A stretch of 64,000 bases of DNA from Archangiaceae bacterium (GTDB lineage: Bacteria; Myxococcota; Myxococcia; Myxococcales; Myxococcaceae): positions 124,001 through 188,000 of the forward strand of contig JADJNS010000009.1 in the NCBI GenBank assembly GCA_016714225.1, in the 5' to 3' direction. Positions 16,587 through 25,322 of the stretch are shown piece by piece. The translations under genes and the position numbers were made by a program. Position 1 is the first letter of the stretch. Every line of letters starts with the position of its first letter. Under the pieces are notes generated by a model that saw only the letters and a list, made by a program, of their open reading frames with translations, searched no databases and was not told the origin of the DNA.

Positions 16587-17792
16587 GTGCAGAGAAATCG
16601 ACAGCGGCGAGGTCTATGGGCGCTCGGCGCGTCGCTGGCCCTCCACGCCCTGCTGGCGCTCTACCTCTGGCTGCACGTCGACTCCCGCGTCGCCGTCGAG
16701 CACCGGTCGCAGCCCATCGTGCTCGACATCGTCGAGCTCGAGCCGCCCGCGCCGCCCGCGCCCGCGCCCGAGCCGAAGCAGGTGGCGCCGCCCCAGCCGG
16801 CCACCTCGCCCCGCCCGGCGGTGCCCAAGAAGCGCGAGCAGGTCGCCGCGGCCGACGAGAGCCCCAGGGCCGAGCCCGCGAAGCCGGGCGCCAGCGGCAA
16901 CCCCGAGGCGACGCCCTCGGCGGCGTCAGGCCCGCGCGCTCCCGATGCGCCGCGCTCGACGTCGCTGGTGCCGAGCAGCGAGTTCGTGGTCGCCTCGGGC
17001 AACGGGGTGGAAGCCGAAGCGCCGCGCGGCCACACCGTCGTCAACTCGCCCGAAGAGCAGCCCGACCCGGTGGCGATGCGCGAGTACAACCAGGAGAAGC
17101 TCGGCCGGCGCACCGGCTCGATGGTCGAGGGCATGGTGGCCGACGCGCGCGCGCGCCGTGGCGTGGTCGACCCGTACTTCAACGGCGCGCGGCGGGCGAT
17201 GGAGAGCGACCTCTCGAGCGGAGACGTGCCGCTGCCCAAAGAGCACAGCGTGCCGCGCGAGATGCTCAAGGGCCTGCTGCAGAACCAGGCCAACTACGGC
17301 CGCACCGGCAACCCCTTCAGCCCCGGCACCGAGCCGAAGTGGGACGACCTCTCGCTGGCCCGCGGTGAGTCGCAGGGCATGGCGATGCAGGGCCGCGACT
17401 CGAACTGGGGCGGCTCGATGCGGCAGGCCGAGCAGTCGATGGCGGCGCAGCAGGCCACCATGCAGATGGCCGACCACGCCCTGGTCGACGCCATCATCGA
17501 GCTGGTGCAAGAGCCCGGCGGCGGCATCTCCGACGCGCACATCGTGAAGAGCTCGGGCTACGCGAAGTTCGACGAGTACGTGCTGCACCGCGTGCGCAAG
17601 GTGTTTCTGGGCCTCGAAGACCCGCCCGAGACCGGCCTGGGCATCTCGTCGGCCGGCTGGCGCTCGCTGTGGCGCTTCTCGTACTACCCGGTGAGCATCG
17701 CCGAGATGCGCGGGCAGCGGGTGCGCGTCGAGCTCTTGCGCGTCGAGAAGGGGCAGGGCTCGGGCAACCCGCTCGAGCACGTCGCTCCGTAG
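16587..17792 (+). CDS. TonB-family periplasmic protein
   Basis: 401 residues from a GTG. A single N-terminal anchor helix (about 10-28) is followed by a long Pro/Ala-rich and Lys-containing spacer (about 45-130, PPAPPAPAPEPK style). The region to about 280 is Gly/Ser/Met-rich. The C-terminal domain at about 290-395 begins HALVDAIIELVQEPGGG and has an ISDAHIVKSSGYAKFDEYVL segment typical of TonB C-terminal folds. TonB proteins transmit energy from ExbB-ExbD to outer-membrane receptors. No exbB, exbD or receptor gene is adjacent, so its partners must be elsewhere. Confidence 0.75.
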   Translation: MQRNRQRRGLWALGASLALHALLALYLWLHVDSRVAVEHRSQPIVLDIVELEPPAPPAPAPEPKQVAPPQPATSPRPAVPKKREQVAAADESPRAEPAKPGASGNPEATPSAASGPRAPDAPRSTSLVPSSEFVVASGNGVEAEAPRGHTVVNSPEEQPDPVAMREYNQEKLGRRTGSMVEGMVADARARRGVVDPYFNGARRAMESDLSSGDVPLPKEHSVPREMLKGLLQNQANYGRTGNPFSPGTEPKWDDLSLARGESQGMAMQGRDSNWGGSMRQAEQSMAAQQATMQMADHALVDAIIELVQEPGGGISDAHIVKSSGYAKFDEYVLHRVRKVFLGLEDPPETGLGISSAGWRSLWRFSYYPVSIAEMRGQRVRVELLRVEKGQGSGNPLEHVAP

Positions 17793-17798
17793 CCAGCG

Positions 17799-19148
17799 TC
17801 AGCGCCGCGCCGGGCTCGGCCGCGGAGGCAGCAGCGGCAGCCCCTCGGCCGCGGCGTCTTTCTTCTCGACCTTGGGCTTGGTGACCTTGATGCGGTCGAG
17901 CCGTGGGCCCTCTTTCGAGGCGACCGCGAACGTCCACCCGTTGACGTGAAACTTGTCGCCCACCTCGGGTATCGCGCCGGCCAGGTGCGAGAGGAACCCG
18001 CCCAGGGTCTCGTACTCGCCCTCGGGCAGCTCGAGCGCGAAGGCGCGCGCGAACTCGAGCGGGGGCAGCATCGCGTCGACCAGGAAGCTGCCGTCGGTCT
18101 GCCGGTCGATCAGCTTCACGTCTTCTTCGAACTCGTCGCCGATGTCGCCGACGATCTCTCGCAAGATGTCTTCGAGCGTGACGATGCCCATGAAGCCGCC
18201 GTACTCGTCGACCACCACGCTGAGGTGAATCTTCTGCTTCTGCATCTCGCGCAGCAGGTCTCCGATCGGCTTCACCCAGGGCACGAACACCGCCGGGCGC
18301 AGCAGGTCGTGCAGCACGATCAGCTCGGGCTCTTGCATCAGCGGCACCAGATCGCGCACGTGCAAGATGCCCACGATGTGATCGACGTCGCCCTTGTACA
18401 CCGGCAGGCGCGAGTGACCCTGCTCGGCCAGCACCCGCAAGATTTCTTGCGGGCGGGTCGAGGCGTCGACCAGCACCACGTCGGTGCGCGGCACCATCAC
18501 GTCGCGGCAGGTCTTGTCCGACAGCTCGAAGATCGACCGGATCATCTGCGGCGTGCCCTTGTCGAGCTTCTCTTTGGCAGCGCGCTCGGCGAGCAGCTTC
18601 TCGAGCTCTTCGAGCGGCGGCGCGGGCGCGGCGAAGGTGATTTTCGCGCCCAGCGGAGACGCCACGATGTTGAGCACCGCCACCATCGCGCGCATCAGCG
18701 GGTAGAGCACGAACCCCGACGCCGAGCCCAGGCCCGACAGCGACAGCGCCCACGCCTCGGGCCGCGCCGACGCCCAGGCGCGGAACATCACGTCGATGAT
18801 GCTCGCCACCAGGCCGATCAGCAGCGCACCCGAGAGCGGCACCAGCCACGACAGCCACGGCGAGTCGGAGAACGCCTGCAGCGAGACCTGCAAGATGCGC
18901 GGGGTGACCTGGGTGCCGATGCCCGCCGCGGTGAAGCCGGCCAGCACCGCGCCGAAGCGCAGCGACGCGGTGCTCGCCTCGCGCTCGGTCTTCAACCGCT
19001 GCACGCGGGGGCCCCGCCGCGGGTGAACCGCGACCAGCTCCTTCGCCTTCAGGTCAGACGTGCCATAGAGCGCCGCCTCCATCGCCGCGAGCAGCCCCCG
19101 CACCGCCAAAAGGCCCAGGCACACCGCCCACATCGCCCAGGTCGGCAT
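17799..19148 (-). CDS. CNNM/HlyC-CorC family membrane protein with CBS pair
   Basis: 449 residues. The N-terminal CNNM/DUF21 membrane domain has four hydrophobic segments (about 5-25, 65-85, 98-118, 140-165). A CBS pair follows (DVMVPRTDVVLVDAS and VFVPWVKPIGDLLREMQ, with VVVDEYGGFMGIVTLEDILREIVGDI). The CorC/HlyC C-terminal domain is at about 340-420 (DGSFLVDAMLPPLEF, ETLGGFL). Members export Mg2+ or otherwise handle divalent cations; older records call them hemolysins. All three domains are intact. It ends 6 nt from the convergent TonB-like gene. Confidence 0.9.
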   Translation of the reverse strand: MPTWAMWAVCLGLLAVRGLLAAMEAALYGTSDLKAKELVAVHPRRGPRVQRLKTEREASTASLRFGAVLAGFTAAGIGTQVTPRILQVSLQAFSDSPWLSWLVPLSGALLIGLVASIIDVMFRAWASARPEAWALSLSGLGSASGFVLYPLMRAMVAVLNIVASPLGAKITFAAPAPPLEELEKLLAERAAKEKLDKGTPQMIRSIFELSDKTCRDVMVPRTDVVLVDASTRPQEILRVLAEQGHSRLPVYKGDVDHIVGILHVRDLVPLMQEPELIVLHDLLRPAVFVPWVKPIGDLLREMQKQKIHLSVVVDEYGGFMGIVTLEDILREIVGDIGDEFEEDVKLIDRQTDGSFLVDAMLPPLEFARAFALELPEGEYETLGGFLSHLAGAIPEVGDKFHVNGWTFAVASKEGPRLDRIKVTKPKVEKKDAAAEGLPLLPPRPSPARR

Positions 19149-19241
19149 GACTCCTTTTCTAACACGGTCGAAACGGTAAGGAGGTGTCTCGAAATGAGAG
19201 CGGGGGCCTGAAACCCGCGCAACCTTCGAGGTTTACCCGGG

Positions 19242-19883
19242 TCAGGGCGCGAACGACTTCGGCTTGAGCCGACGCAGCACCAGCACCGCGACCACCCCCA
19301 GCAGCGCCCAGGCGCTCAGGTGGTACTCGGCCACGTGCCAGGGGCCCCGGCCGCACGCAATCTCACCCAGCATCGCGCCGATGCAGCCGGCCGACAGCCC
19401 GCCCAGCAGCGCCCGGCGGGTGTCGAACGCCGAGCTGCGCAGCTGCACCACCGCGAAGACCAGGGGCACCAGGCCGATGCCCAGGTGGCTCACCGTGCAC
19501 ACCCACTCGGGCGAGTAGCCCACCCCTGCCGGCCGCAGCGCCACCAGCATCGCCGCGGCGCCCGCCGCGCACACCAGCGCCCAGCTGCGCGGCGCCGACG
19601 GCTTCACCGCCGCCAGCGCGGTCACCACCGAGACGGTGGCCAGCAGCGCCACGGTGGCCGCGTGCGAGAGCACCTGCTGCACGCTCGCCGAGCCCACCGC
19701 CAGCAGCACGGCTCCGGTGAGCAGCGCCAGCCCCAGCGTGACGCCCGACAGGCGGGCCAGCTGCGTGGGCCACGGCGCGATGGGCGGGGCGGCGCGCAGC
19801 TCGGCGCGGGCCGCGGCCCGAACGCGCTCGAGCGCGTCGCTGCGCGGGGCCGGCACGTCTCGGAGCAGGTCGTCGAGCTTCAT
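19242..19883 (-). CDS. NrsF/DUF1109-like membrane protein, probable anti-sigma factor
   Basis: 213 residues from ATG 19883; a TTG at 19889 overlapping the sigma-factor stop is an alternative. After a short cytoplasmic N-terminus (DDLLRDVPAPRSDALERV, similar to the sigma-binding end of anti-sigma factors) there are six hydrophobic helices across residues 47-208. A Cys-containing segment lies near the fourth and a GPWH/EYHLSAW segment near the last. NrsF-type proteins have six helices and hold ECF sigma factors at the membrane. Position directly downstream of an ECF gene, 2 nt away, supports that role strongly. Confidence 0.75.
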   Translation of the reverse strand: MKLDDLLRDVPAPRSDALERVRAAARAELRAAPPIAPWPTQLARLSGVTLGLALLTGAVLLAVGSASVQQVLSHAATVALLATVSVVTALAAVKPSAPRSWALVCAAGAAAMLVALRPAGVGYSPEWVCTVSHLGIGLVPLVFAVVQLRSSAFDTRRALLGGLSAGCIGAMLGEIACGRGPWHVAEYHLSAWALLGVVAVLVLRRLKPKSFAP

Positions 19884-19885
19884 CG

Positions 19886-20422
19886 TCAAGTCTCCACCTG
19901 CGAACCGAGCAGCTGCCTCAGCTTTTCGTAGCCGCGGTGCGCTCGAATTCTGGCCGCCGTCTCGGTGATGCCTGCGGCGCGCGCGATCTCGGAGAACGAC
20001 CAGCCTTCGACCTTGTGCAGCACCACCGCTTCACGCTGCTCGGCCGAGAGCCCGTCGAGCGCAGCCATCAGGTGCTTGCGCAGCACCGGGTCGGCCGGCG
20101 CTTCGCTCGACTTCGGCTCGTGCTGCGCTTCGGCCCTGGCGTGCGCGTCGGCGTGGCGCACCCGGCGCAGCGCATCGCGCGCGGCGTTGCCGGCGATGGT
20201 GAACAGCCACGGCAGCACCGCGGTGCCCTGCGTGTAGCGCATGCGCGAGCGCACCACCGAGAGGAAGGTGGCCTGCATCAGGTCTTCGGCCAGCGCGTCG
20301 TCACGCACCATGCGGGCGATGAAAGCGTAGACCGACCGCGAGTGCCGTTCGAACAGCAGGTCGAACGCGGCCTCGTCGTCGCGGCAGAACCGCGCCATCA
20401 GCTCCTCGTCGGAGGGGAGCAT
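19886..20422 (-). CDS. ECF RNA polymerase sigma factor
   Basis: 178 residues from the ATG at 20422; the frame extends upstream but only through the leader hairpin. Region 2 is clear (DEAAFDLLFERHSRSVYAF, then DALAEDLMQATFLSVVRSR) and region 4 follows after a charged linker (LSAEQREAVVLHKVEGWSFSEIARAAG, then TAARIRAHRG). The downstream six-helix protein is the likely anti-sigma factor. A large inverted repeat in the leader (20454-20505) may matter for expression. Confidence 0.92.
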   Translation of the reverse strand: MLPSDEELMARFCRDDEAAFDLLFERHSRSVYAFIARMVRDDALAEDLMQATFLSVVRSRMRYTQGTAVLPWLFTIAGNAARDALRRVRHADAHARAEAQHEPKSSEAPADPVLRKHLMAALDGLSAEQREAVVLHKVEGWSFSEIARAAGITETAARIRAHRGYEKLRQLLGSQVET

Positions 20423-20453
20423 CTTCAGGCTGTGCGTACGTTCGGGACCCACA

Positions 20454-20505
20454 GTGGTTTCTGGGCCCAGGGTGGGGAGACCCACCCCCAGATGCCCGAA
20501 ACCAC
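20454..20505 (-). promoter_or_regulatory. Two-tier hairpin between SDR gene and ECF sigma gene
   Basis: Outer arms gtggtttc (20454-20461) and gaaaccac (20498-20505) are perfect complements. They extend inward with one bulged base (tgggc / gccc). An inner perfect hairpin has arms gggtggg (20470-20476) and cccaccc (20481-20487) around a 4-nt loop. There is no T-run, so it is not a standard intrinsic terminator. It lies 32 nt upstream of the sigma-factor ATG and downstream of the SDR stop. Confidence 0.7.
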
Positions 20506-20549
20506 GTGTGCTGTCACGCCATACGGCCGCTTCGAGCATTGCGTACGGC

Positions 20550-21401
20550 TTACGGCCGCGGGGCGCTCGGCGTTACCAACGCCTCGCTCACCTGCCACAG
20601 CCGCTCGGCCAACGCCTCGTCTTGCGCCAGCTTGGAGGGCTCGGTGACCTTGTTGTCACTGAAGTACAGGCCGGTCTGGCCCTCGATTTGGGGGCTCGAG
20701 GCGAGGTGAACCAGGGTCTGGCCGCCCTCTTGAGGGGTGATCAGAAACGCCCAGCGCATCACCGCCAGAAACGGCTTGGCGTACCAGGGCGCCTTGTCCC
20801 AGATGGGCGTGTCGACTCCGCCGGGGTGCAGCGCGTTCACCGTCACGCCCTGGCCCTGAAGCTTCTTGGCCAGCAGGCGGGTGAACAGCACGTTGCCCAG
20901 CTTGCTGCGCTGGTACGCCTTCATCACCGACCAGCCGCCCTTCTCGAAGCCCAGGTCGTCGAAGCTCATCGTGCCCTGGTAGTGACCGATGGAGGCCACG
21001 TTCACGATGCGCGCCGGCGCGCTCTGCACGATGAGGTCGAGCAGCAGGGTGGTGAGCAGGAAGTAGCCGAGGTGGTTGACCGCGAAGGTGGTCTCGAGCC
21101 CGTCTTCGGTGACCTGCCGCGAGGGCGTGACCAGGCCGGCGTTGTTCACCAGCACTTCGAGCCGCGGGTACTTCGCGCGGTACGCGGCGGCCAGCGCGCG
21201 AATCTGCCGCTGCGAGCCGAAATCGCAGCTCAAGCCCTCGACCGCGGCGCTGCTGCTGCGCTGCTTCACCGTCGCGATGGCGAGGTCGGTCTTGTTGGGC
21301 GTGCGGCCCACCAGCACCAGGCGGTGGCCCTGCCGGGCGAGCGCCACCGCGGCCTCGAGCCCGATGCCGCTGGTCGCTCCGGTGATGAGAATCGTCTTCA
21401 C
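20550..21401 (-). CDS. Short-chain dehydrogenase/reductase (retinol/protochlorophyllide-reductase-like)
   Basis: 283 residues from GTG 21401. The open frame continues far upstream but only antisense to the next gene. The Rossmann signature is TGATSGIG (residues 7-14), with GRT for NADP preference, NNAG, the catalytic Tyr-Lys pair in AYQRSKLGN, and the Ser of NVASIG. The C-terminal part (HPGGVDTPIW and a hydrophobic segment) resembles WWOX/retinol-dehydrogenase-type SDRs. The substrate cannot be inferred. It is divergent from the PDZ gene with 66 nt between them. Confidence 0.85.
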   Translation of the reverse strand: MKTILITGATSGIGLEAAVALARQGHRLVLVGRTPNKTDLAIATVKQRSSSAAVEGLSCDFGSQRQIRALAAAYRAKYPRLEVLVNNAGLVTPSRQVTEDGLETTFAVNHLGYFLLTTLLLDLIVQSAPARIVNVASIGHYQGTMSFDDLGFEKGGWSVMKAYQRSKLGNVLFTRLLAKKLQGQGVTVNALHPGGVDTPIWDKAPWYAKPFLAVMRWAFLITPQEGGQTLVHLASSPQIEGQTGLYFSDNKVTEPSKLAQDEALAERLWQVSEALVTPSAPRP

Positions 21402-21467
21402 CCGCGGGGTCTCATAGCCCAGAACATCACTTGAAACTCGCCGCCGGCTCTCGTCACCATCGCGCGC

Positions 21468-23402
21468 GTGAAGAGGGAGATCGCTCTGGCGGTCGTGGTG
21501 GGGGCCCTGGCGGGGCTCGCCGGCGCATGGAGCGCGCGCCGCGACGTGCCGGCGCTCGACGCCCCGGCCCCGGCGGTCGCGCTCCAGACCGAGCGCGACG
21601 ACGAGGCCGCTCCGCGGCGGGCGCTCGGCGGCCGGGTGGTGCTCGACGGGCCCGAGCAGACCGGGCTGCTGCGCGTGCAGGTGAAGCCGAAGGCGGCGGT
21701 GGCGCTGCGCCTGGCGCGCTGGTCGCTGCGCGGGGGCAAGGGCAGCGACGGAGAGTGGCGCTCGCTGCCCGACGCGGCCACCGACGCCGAGGGCCGCGCC
21801 GAGCTGAAGCTGCCGGTGGGCTCGTACTTCATCGGCGCCACCCGCGCGTCGACCCACGTCGAGCTGCGCGGGGTCACCGACGTCGAGCTCGAGCTGTTCG
21901 ATGGCGCACCGCTCACCGGCCGGGTGGTGGGCGACGCCGACGGTCGGCCGATTGCCGGCGCCCTGGTGGTGGCCTCGGAGCGGGGCGAAGCGCCCGAGGC
22001 CGAGAAGCAGTCGGTGCAGACCGACGGGCTGGGGCGCTTCGCCTTCGCGGCGCTGCCCAGGGGCGACCTGGCGCTCGAGGTCTCGGCGGCGGGGTGGGCG
22101 CCCGACACCGTCGAGGCGAAGACGCCCGGCCCCATCGACGTGCGCTTGAGCTCGGCGTGCCGCGTCGACGGCGTGGTGGTCGACGGCGAGGGCGCCAGCG
22201 TGGGCGGCGCGCGCGAGTCTGACCCCGCCACCCTCGCCGGGCCGAACGGGCGCTTCTGGCTCGAGCTCGAGTGCGACCGCGCGCACACCCTCATCGCCCG
22301 CGACGCTGCGGGGCGGGTGGGGGTCGGCAAGCTCGAGCCCGGCGCGAAGCGCGTCACCCTGCGGCTCGAGGCGGGCCTCACCGTGCCGGGCGTGGTGAGA
22401 GGCGCCGAGGGCCTGCCGGTGCCGGGCGCCGACGTGGCCGCGATGCTCGACGACGAGGTGCGTGCCCGCGCGGTGAGCGACGAGCGCGGCACCTTCACCT
22501 TGAGTGGCCTGACGCCAGGCAACTACGTGATGCGCGCCCGCAAGGGCCGGGGAGCCTCGGCGACCGTCTACGGCTTCGAGGTGCCGGCCACCTCTCCACT
22601 CGAGCTGAGCCTCGAGCCCGGCGCGGCGGTGAAGGGCCAGGTGACCGGCGGCGACGACCCCATCACCGTCGAGCTGAGCTGGGGCACGCTGCGCCACGAG
22701 CGGCCGGCACGGGCCCAGACCCTGGGCGGCGCGTTCGAGCTCGATGACCTGCCGGCCGGCGCGGCCACCGTACGCGCCTCGACGCCCGACGGGCGCTTCG
22801 CCGACGCGCGGCTGTTTCTCGCCGCAGGGCAGACCCAGGTGGTGAACCTCGCGCTGCGGCGCAGCGGTCGAATTCTCGGCCGGGTGGTCGGGCCCGACGC
22901 GGCCGGCGCCCAGGTCTACGCGCTGCGCGAGACCGACCCCGTGCCGCTGAAGAGCGTGGTGACCGATGCCGAGGGCGCGTTCGTTCTCGAGGTGCCTGCC
23001 GGCGATTACATGCTCGGTGCGATGCACGGCACCAGCCATCTGCGGCGCTTCGATGCCCAGGTGAACGTCGACGAGGGTAGAGACGCGCGCGTCACGCTCA
23101 CCATGCTGGCCGCCGATGCGGGCGAAGGGTGGGGGCCGATGGCCTCGGTGGCGCGCGGGGAAATCGGCGGCTCGTTCGAGGTCGTGAACGGCACGGTGCA
23201 GGTGTCGTGGGTGGTGGCCGACAGCCCGCTCGCCGCCGCCGGAGTGCAGGTCGGCGACGAGCTCACCGCCGTCGACGGCAAGCCGGTGGGCAGCGCACTC
23301 GACGCCTTCGCGCGCACGAGGGGAACACCGGGAGTCGACGTGGCGCTCACCGTGCGGCGCCAGGGCAACGAGCGCACCCTCAAGATTGCCAGGGCCCGTT
23401 GA
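21468..23402 (+). CDS. Secreted carboxypeptidase-regulatory-like repeat protein with C-terminal PDZ
   Basis: 644 residues from a GTG. An N-terminal signal or anchor (about 4-21) is followed by at least five beta-sandwich repeats of the carboxypeptidase-regulatory type. Each has a V-x-G-x-V opener and a D-x-x-G-x-F/A-x-L/F strand (GRVVGDADGRPIAGALV, TDGLGRFAFAALP, DERGTFTLSGLTPGNY, TDAEGAFVLEVPAGDY). A PDZ domain spans about 555-640 (DSPLAAAGVQVGDELTAVDGKPV). No catalytic domain is present. This looks like a modular surface or periplasmic adaptor. It ends just before a REP-like palindrome. Confidence 0.75.
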   Translation: MKREIALAVVVGALAGLAGAWSARRDVPALDAPAPAVALQTERDDEAAPRRALGGRVVLDGPEQTGLLRVQVKPKAAVALRLARWSLRGGKGSDGEWRSLPDAATDAEGRAELKLPVGSYFIGATRASTHVELRGVTDVELELFDGAPLTGRVVGDADGRPIAGALVVASERGEAPEAEKQSVQTDGLGRFAFAALPRGDLALEVSAAGWAPDTVEAKTPGPIDVRLSSACRVDGVVVDGEGASVGGARESDPATLAGPNGRFWLELECDRAHTLIARDAAGRVGVGKLEPGAKRVTLRLEAGLTVPGVVRGAEGLPVPGADVAAMLDDEVRARAVSDERGTFTLSGLTPGNYVMRARKGRGASATVYGFEVPATSPLELSLEPGAAVKGQVTGGDDPITVELSWGTLRHERPARAQTLGGAFELDDLPAGAATVRASTPDGRFADARLFLAAGQTQVVNLALRRSGRILGRVVGPDAAGAQVYALRETDPVPLKSVVTDAEGAFVLEVPAGDYMLGAMHGTSHLRRFDAQVNVDEGRDARVTLTMLAADAGEGWGPMASVARGEIGGSFEVVNGTVQVSWVVADSPLAAAGVQVGDELTAVDGKPVGSALDAFARTRGTPGVDVALTVRRQGNERTLKIARAR

Positions 23403-23408
23403 AGAGTC

Positions 23409-23431
23409 CCCTCTCCCCTCGAGGGAGAGGG
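23409..23431. repeat. REP-like palindrome, 9-bp stem
   Basis: Perfect inverted repeat CCCTCTCCC / GGGAGAGGG around a 5-nt loop (ctcga), 6 nt after the stop at 23402. The sequence resembles the CCCTCTCCC-type short palindromic repeats dispersed in many proteobacterial genomes. It may act as a transcription attenuator or terminator, although no T-run follows. It overlaps the possible N-terminal extension of the next ORF. Confidence 0.7.
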
Positions 23432-23463
23432 AGCTTGCTTGGGCGCAACGCTTTCGCTACCTC

Positions 23464-24429
23464 GTGGGCGTGCTCGCGCTCACGCTCATCGTCCTCTCCG
23501 CCGCCAACGCCGACGGGGTGCCCGAGAAGGGGCGCGCCCGCTATCTCGAGGCCGTCGAGAAGCTGAGCGCCCGGCAGTACGGCCGCGCCAATGATCTGCT
23601 CAACTCGCTCGCCGGCGAGCTCCCCCAGGTCGCCGAGGTCTTCGCCTCGCGCTGCTCCGCCCAGCTCGGCCTTCAGCACTGGGCCGCCGCCGAGGCCGAC
23701 TGCGCGTACACCCTGAAGCTCAAGCCGCTGCCCACCGCCATCTACGGGCTGGCGGTCGCCGAAGACGGCCAGAAGAAGTACGTCGAGGCGGTCACCCACT
23801 ACCGCCAGTACGCCGGCCTCGCCGAGGCCAGCGCCGAGCTCAAGCAGCAGGCGATGGCGCGCGCCGACCTGCTCGCCACCCGCGTGCCGGCCGCGGCACT
23901 CCCGCCGGCCGGCGGGCCCACCGAAGAGGCCGCGCCTCCACCTCCGCCTCCGCCCGACAAGAAGGCCGCCAAGGCCACCGTCGCGGTGAGCGACCCTGGC
24001 ATGTCGCCGCCGCCGCTCACCACCGCCGCGAGCGACACGCCCAGCAAGCCGCCGCCCGGCGGGGCGAAGGGCCAGTTCATACCCGGCGTGCCCGACCCGG
24101 GCGAGGGGCTGGTCTACGTGTACCGCAGCGTCAGCGCCGCGGCGGCGACGGTCGCCACGCTGTTCGTCGACAACGCCCGGGTGGGCGACCTGCGCAACGA
24201 CCGCTACTTCGAGCTGCGGCTGCGGCCCGGCAGTCACACCGTGATGCTCAAGACGCCCGCCGCCGAGCAGGTGCTGCCCATCGACGTGGTCGAGGGCGAG
24301 CTGGCGTACCTCAAGCTCGAGCACGCCCCCAAGGGGGCCGACGCCGCGTTCAAGCCCAGCGTCACCGGCAAGCAGGGCCGCAAAGAGATTCGCGACTGCT
24401 GCGAGCTGGTGTTCTCGAAGAAGCTGTGA
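23464..24429 (+). CDS. Secreted TPR-like protein with Pro-rich linker
   Basis: 321 residues if translation starts at GTG 23464; the same frame is open from TTG 23386 but that start lies in the upstream gene and reads through the REP-like palindrome. The hydrophobic signal (VLALTLIVLSAANA) lacks basic residues with the GTG start, so the true start is uncertain. Helical repeats resembling TPR occupy about 20-130 (YLEAVEKLSARQYGRANDLLNSL, CAYTLKLKPLPTAIYGLAVAEDG). A Pro-rich linker is at about 150-190. The C-terminal beta domain (about 205-290; GLVYVYRS, FVDNARVGDLRNDRYFELRLRPGSH) looks like a PEGA/DUF2846-type fold. Confidence 0.6.
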   Translation: MGVLALTLIVLSAANADGVPEKGRARYLEAVEKLSARQYGRANDLLNSLAGELPQVAEVFASRCSAQLGLQHWAAAEADCAYTLKLKPLPTAIYGLAVAEDGQKKYVEAVTHYRQYAGLAEASAELKQQAMARADLLATRVPAAALPPAGGPTEEAAPPPPPPPDKKAAKATVAVSDPGMSPPPLTTAASDTPSKPPPGGAKGQFIPGVPDPGEGLVYVYRSVSAAAATVATLFVDNARVGDLRNDRYFELRLRPGSHTVMLKTPAAEQVLPIDVVEGELAYLKLEHAPKGADAAFKPSVTGKQGRKEIRDCCELVFSKKL

Positions 24430-25322
24430 GGCTCACCGTCGCCGCGGTGCTGCTGCTCGTCACCGCCTGCAAGCGCGAGGTGACGGCGGTGCTCCTGCCG
24501 CCGCCGAAAGACCTCTCGCCGGTGGTCGACGTCGATGCGGGCGAGGTCACCATCGCCGCCGCGGGAGACATCTCGGACAGCGAGCTCGGCGGCCAGGTGC
24601 AGACCGCTGCGCTCATCGCCGACGGCGGCTACGATGCGGTGCTGCTGCTGGGAGACGACCAGTACCCTGCCGGCTCGCTCTCCGACTACCAGCGCTACTT
24701 CGAGCCCACCTGGGGCCGCTTCTTCGAGAAGCTCCACCCCGCGCCGGGCAACCACGAGTACCTGCTCTCGAACGCGCGCGGCTACTTCGACTACTTCGGG
24801 CCTCGCGCCGGCGAGCGGGGCAAGGGCTGGTACAGCTTCGACCTGGGCGCGTGGCACCTCATCGCGCTCAACACCAGCAACGGCTGCCGCGCGGTCGGCT
24901 GCGGCGCCGACTCGGAGCAGGTGAAGTGGCTGCGCGAAGACCTCGCGCAGCACCGCAACCGCTGCGTGCTCGCGTACTGGCACCACCCGCGCTTCTGCTC
25001 GGGCATCGCGCACGGCGACTTCGAGGGGGCCGACGTCATCTGGCGCACCCTGCAGCAGTACGGCGCCGACGTGGTGCTCAACGGGCACGAGCACCTCTAC
25101 GAGCGCTTCGAGCCCATCTTGGGGCTGCGCGAGTTCGTGGTCGGCACCGGCGGAGTGAGCCACTACTCGGTGAAGCCGCTCAAGAGCACCCACAGCCAGC
25201 TGGTGAACACCGACTCGTTCGGGGTGCTCTCGATGACGCTCAAGCCGGGCGGCTACGACTGGCGCTTCGTGCCGGTGCCCGGCTCGACCTTCACCGACAC
25301 CGGGAGCGACACATGCCACTGA
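24426..25322 (+). CDS. Calcineurin-like metallophosphoesterase lipoprotein
   Basis: 298 residues. GTG 24426 overlaps the previous stop as GTGA. The lipoprotein signal ends in LLVTAC. Metal-binding motifs are in order: AAGDISD (D-x-S variant of GDxH), GDDQYP, GNHEY, YWHHPRF and NGHEHLYER. These are the five blocks of a purple-acid-phosphatase/alkaline-phosphatase-D-like enzyme. The first block has GDIS where GDxH is usual, so one metal ligand may differ. Position between a TPR-like protein and a secretin-N-like protein suggests an envelope-associated set. Confidence 0.85.
   Translation: MRLTVAAVLLLVTACKREVTAVLLPPPKDLSPVVDVDAGEVTIAAAGDISDSELGGQVQTAALIADGGYDAVLLLGDDQYPAGSLSDYQRYFEPTWGRFFEKLHPAPGNHEYLLSNARGYFDYFGPRAGERGKGWYSFDLGAWHLIALNTSNGCRAVGCGADSEQVKWLREDLAQHRNRCVLAYWHHPRFCSGIAHGDFEGADVIWRTLQQYGADVVLNGHEHLYERFEPILGLREFVVGTGGVSHYSVKPLKSTHSQLVNTDSFGVLSMTLKPGGYDWRFVPVPGSTFTDTGSDTCH

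Noticed and set aside
20454..20505. Rho-independent terminator for the SDR gene
   Set aside because: Strong stems but no run of T after them on the transcribed strand; kept as a regulatory structure instead.
21402..23039. Long N-terminal extension of the SDR ORF
   Set aside because: The added residues lie antisense to the PDZ gene and do not resemble any SDR; GTG 21401 gives the normal family start.
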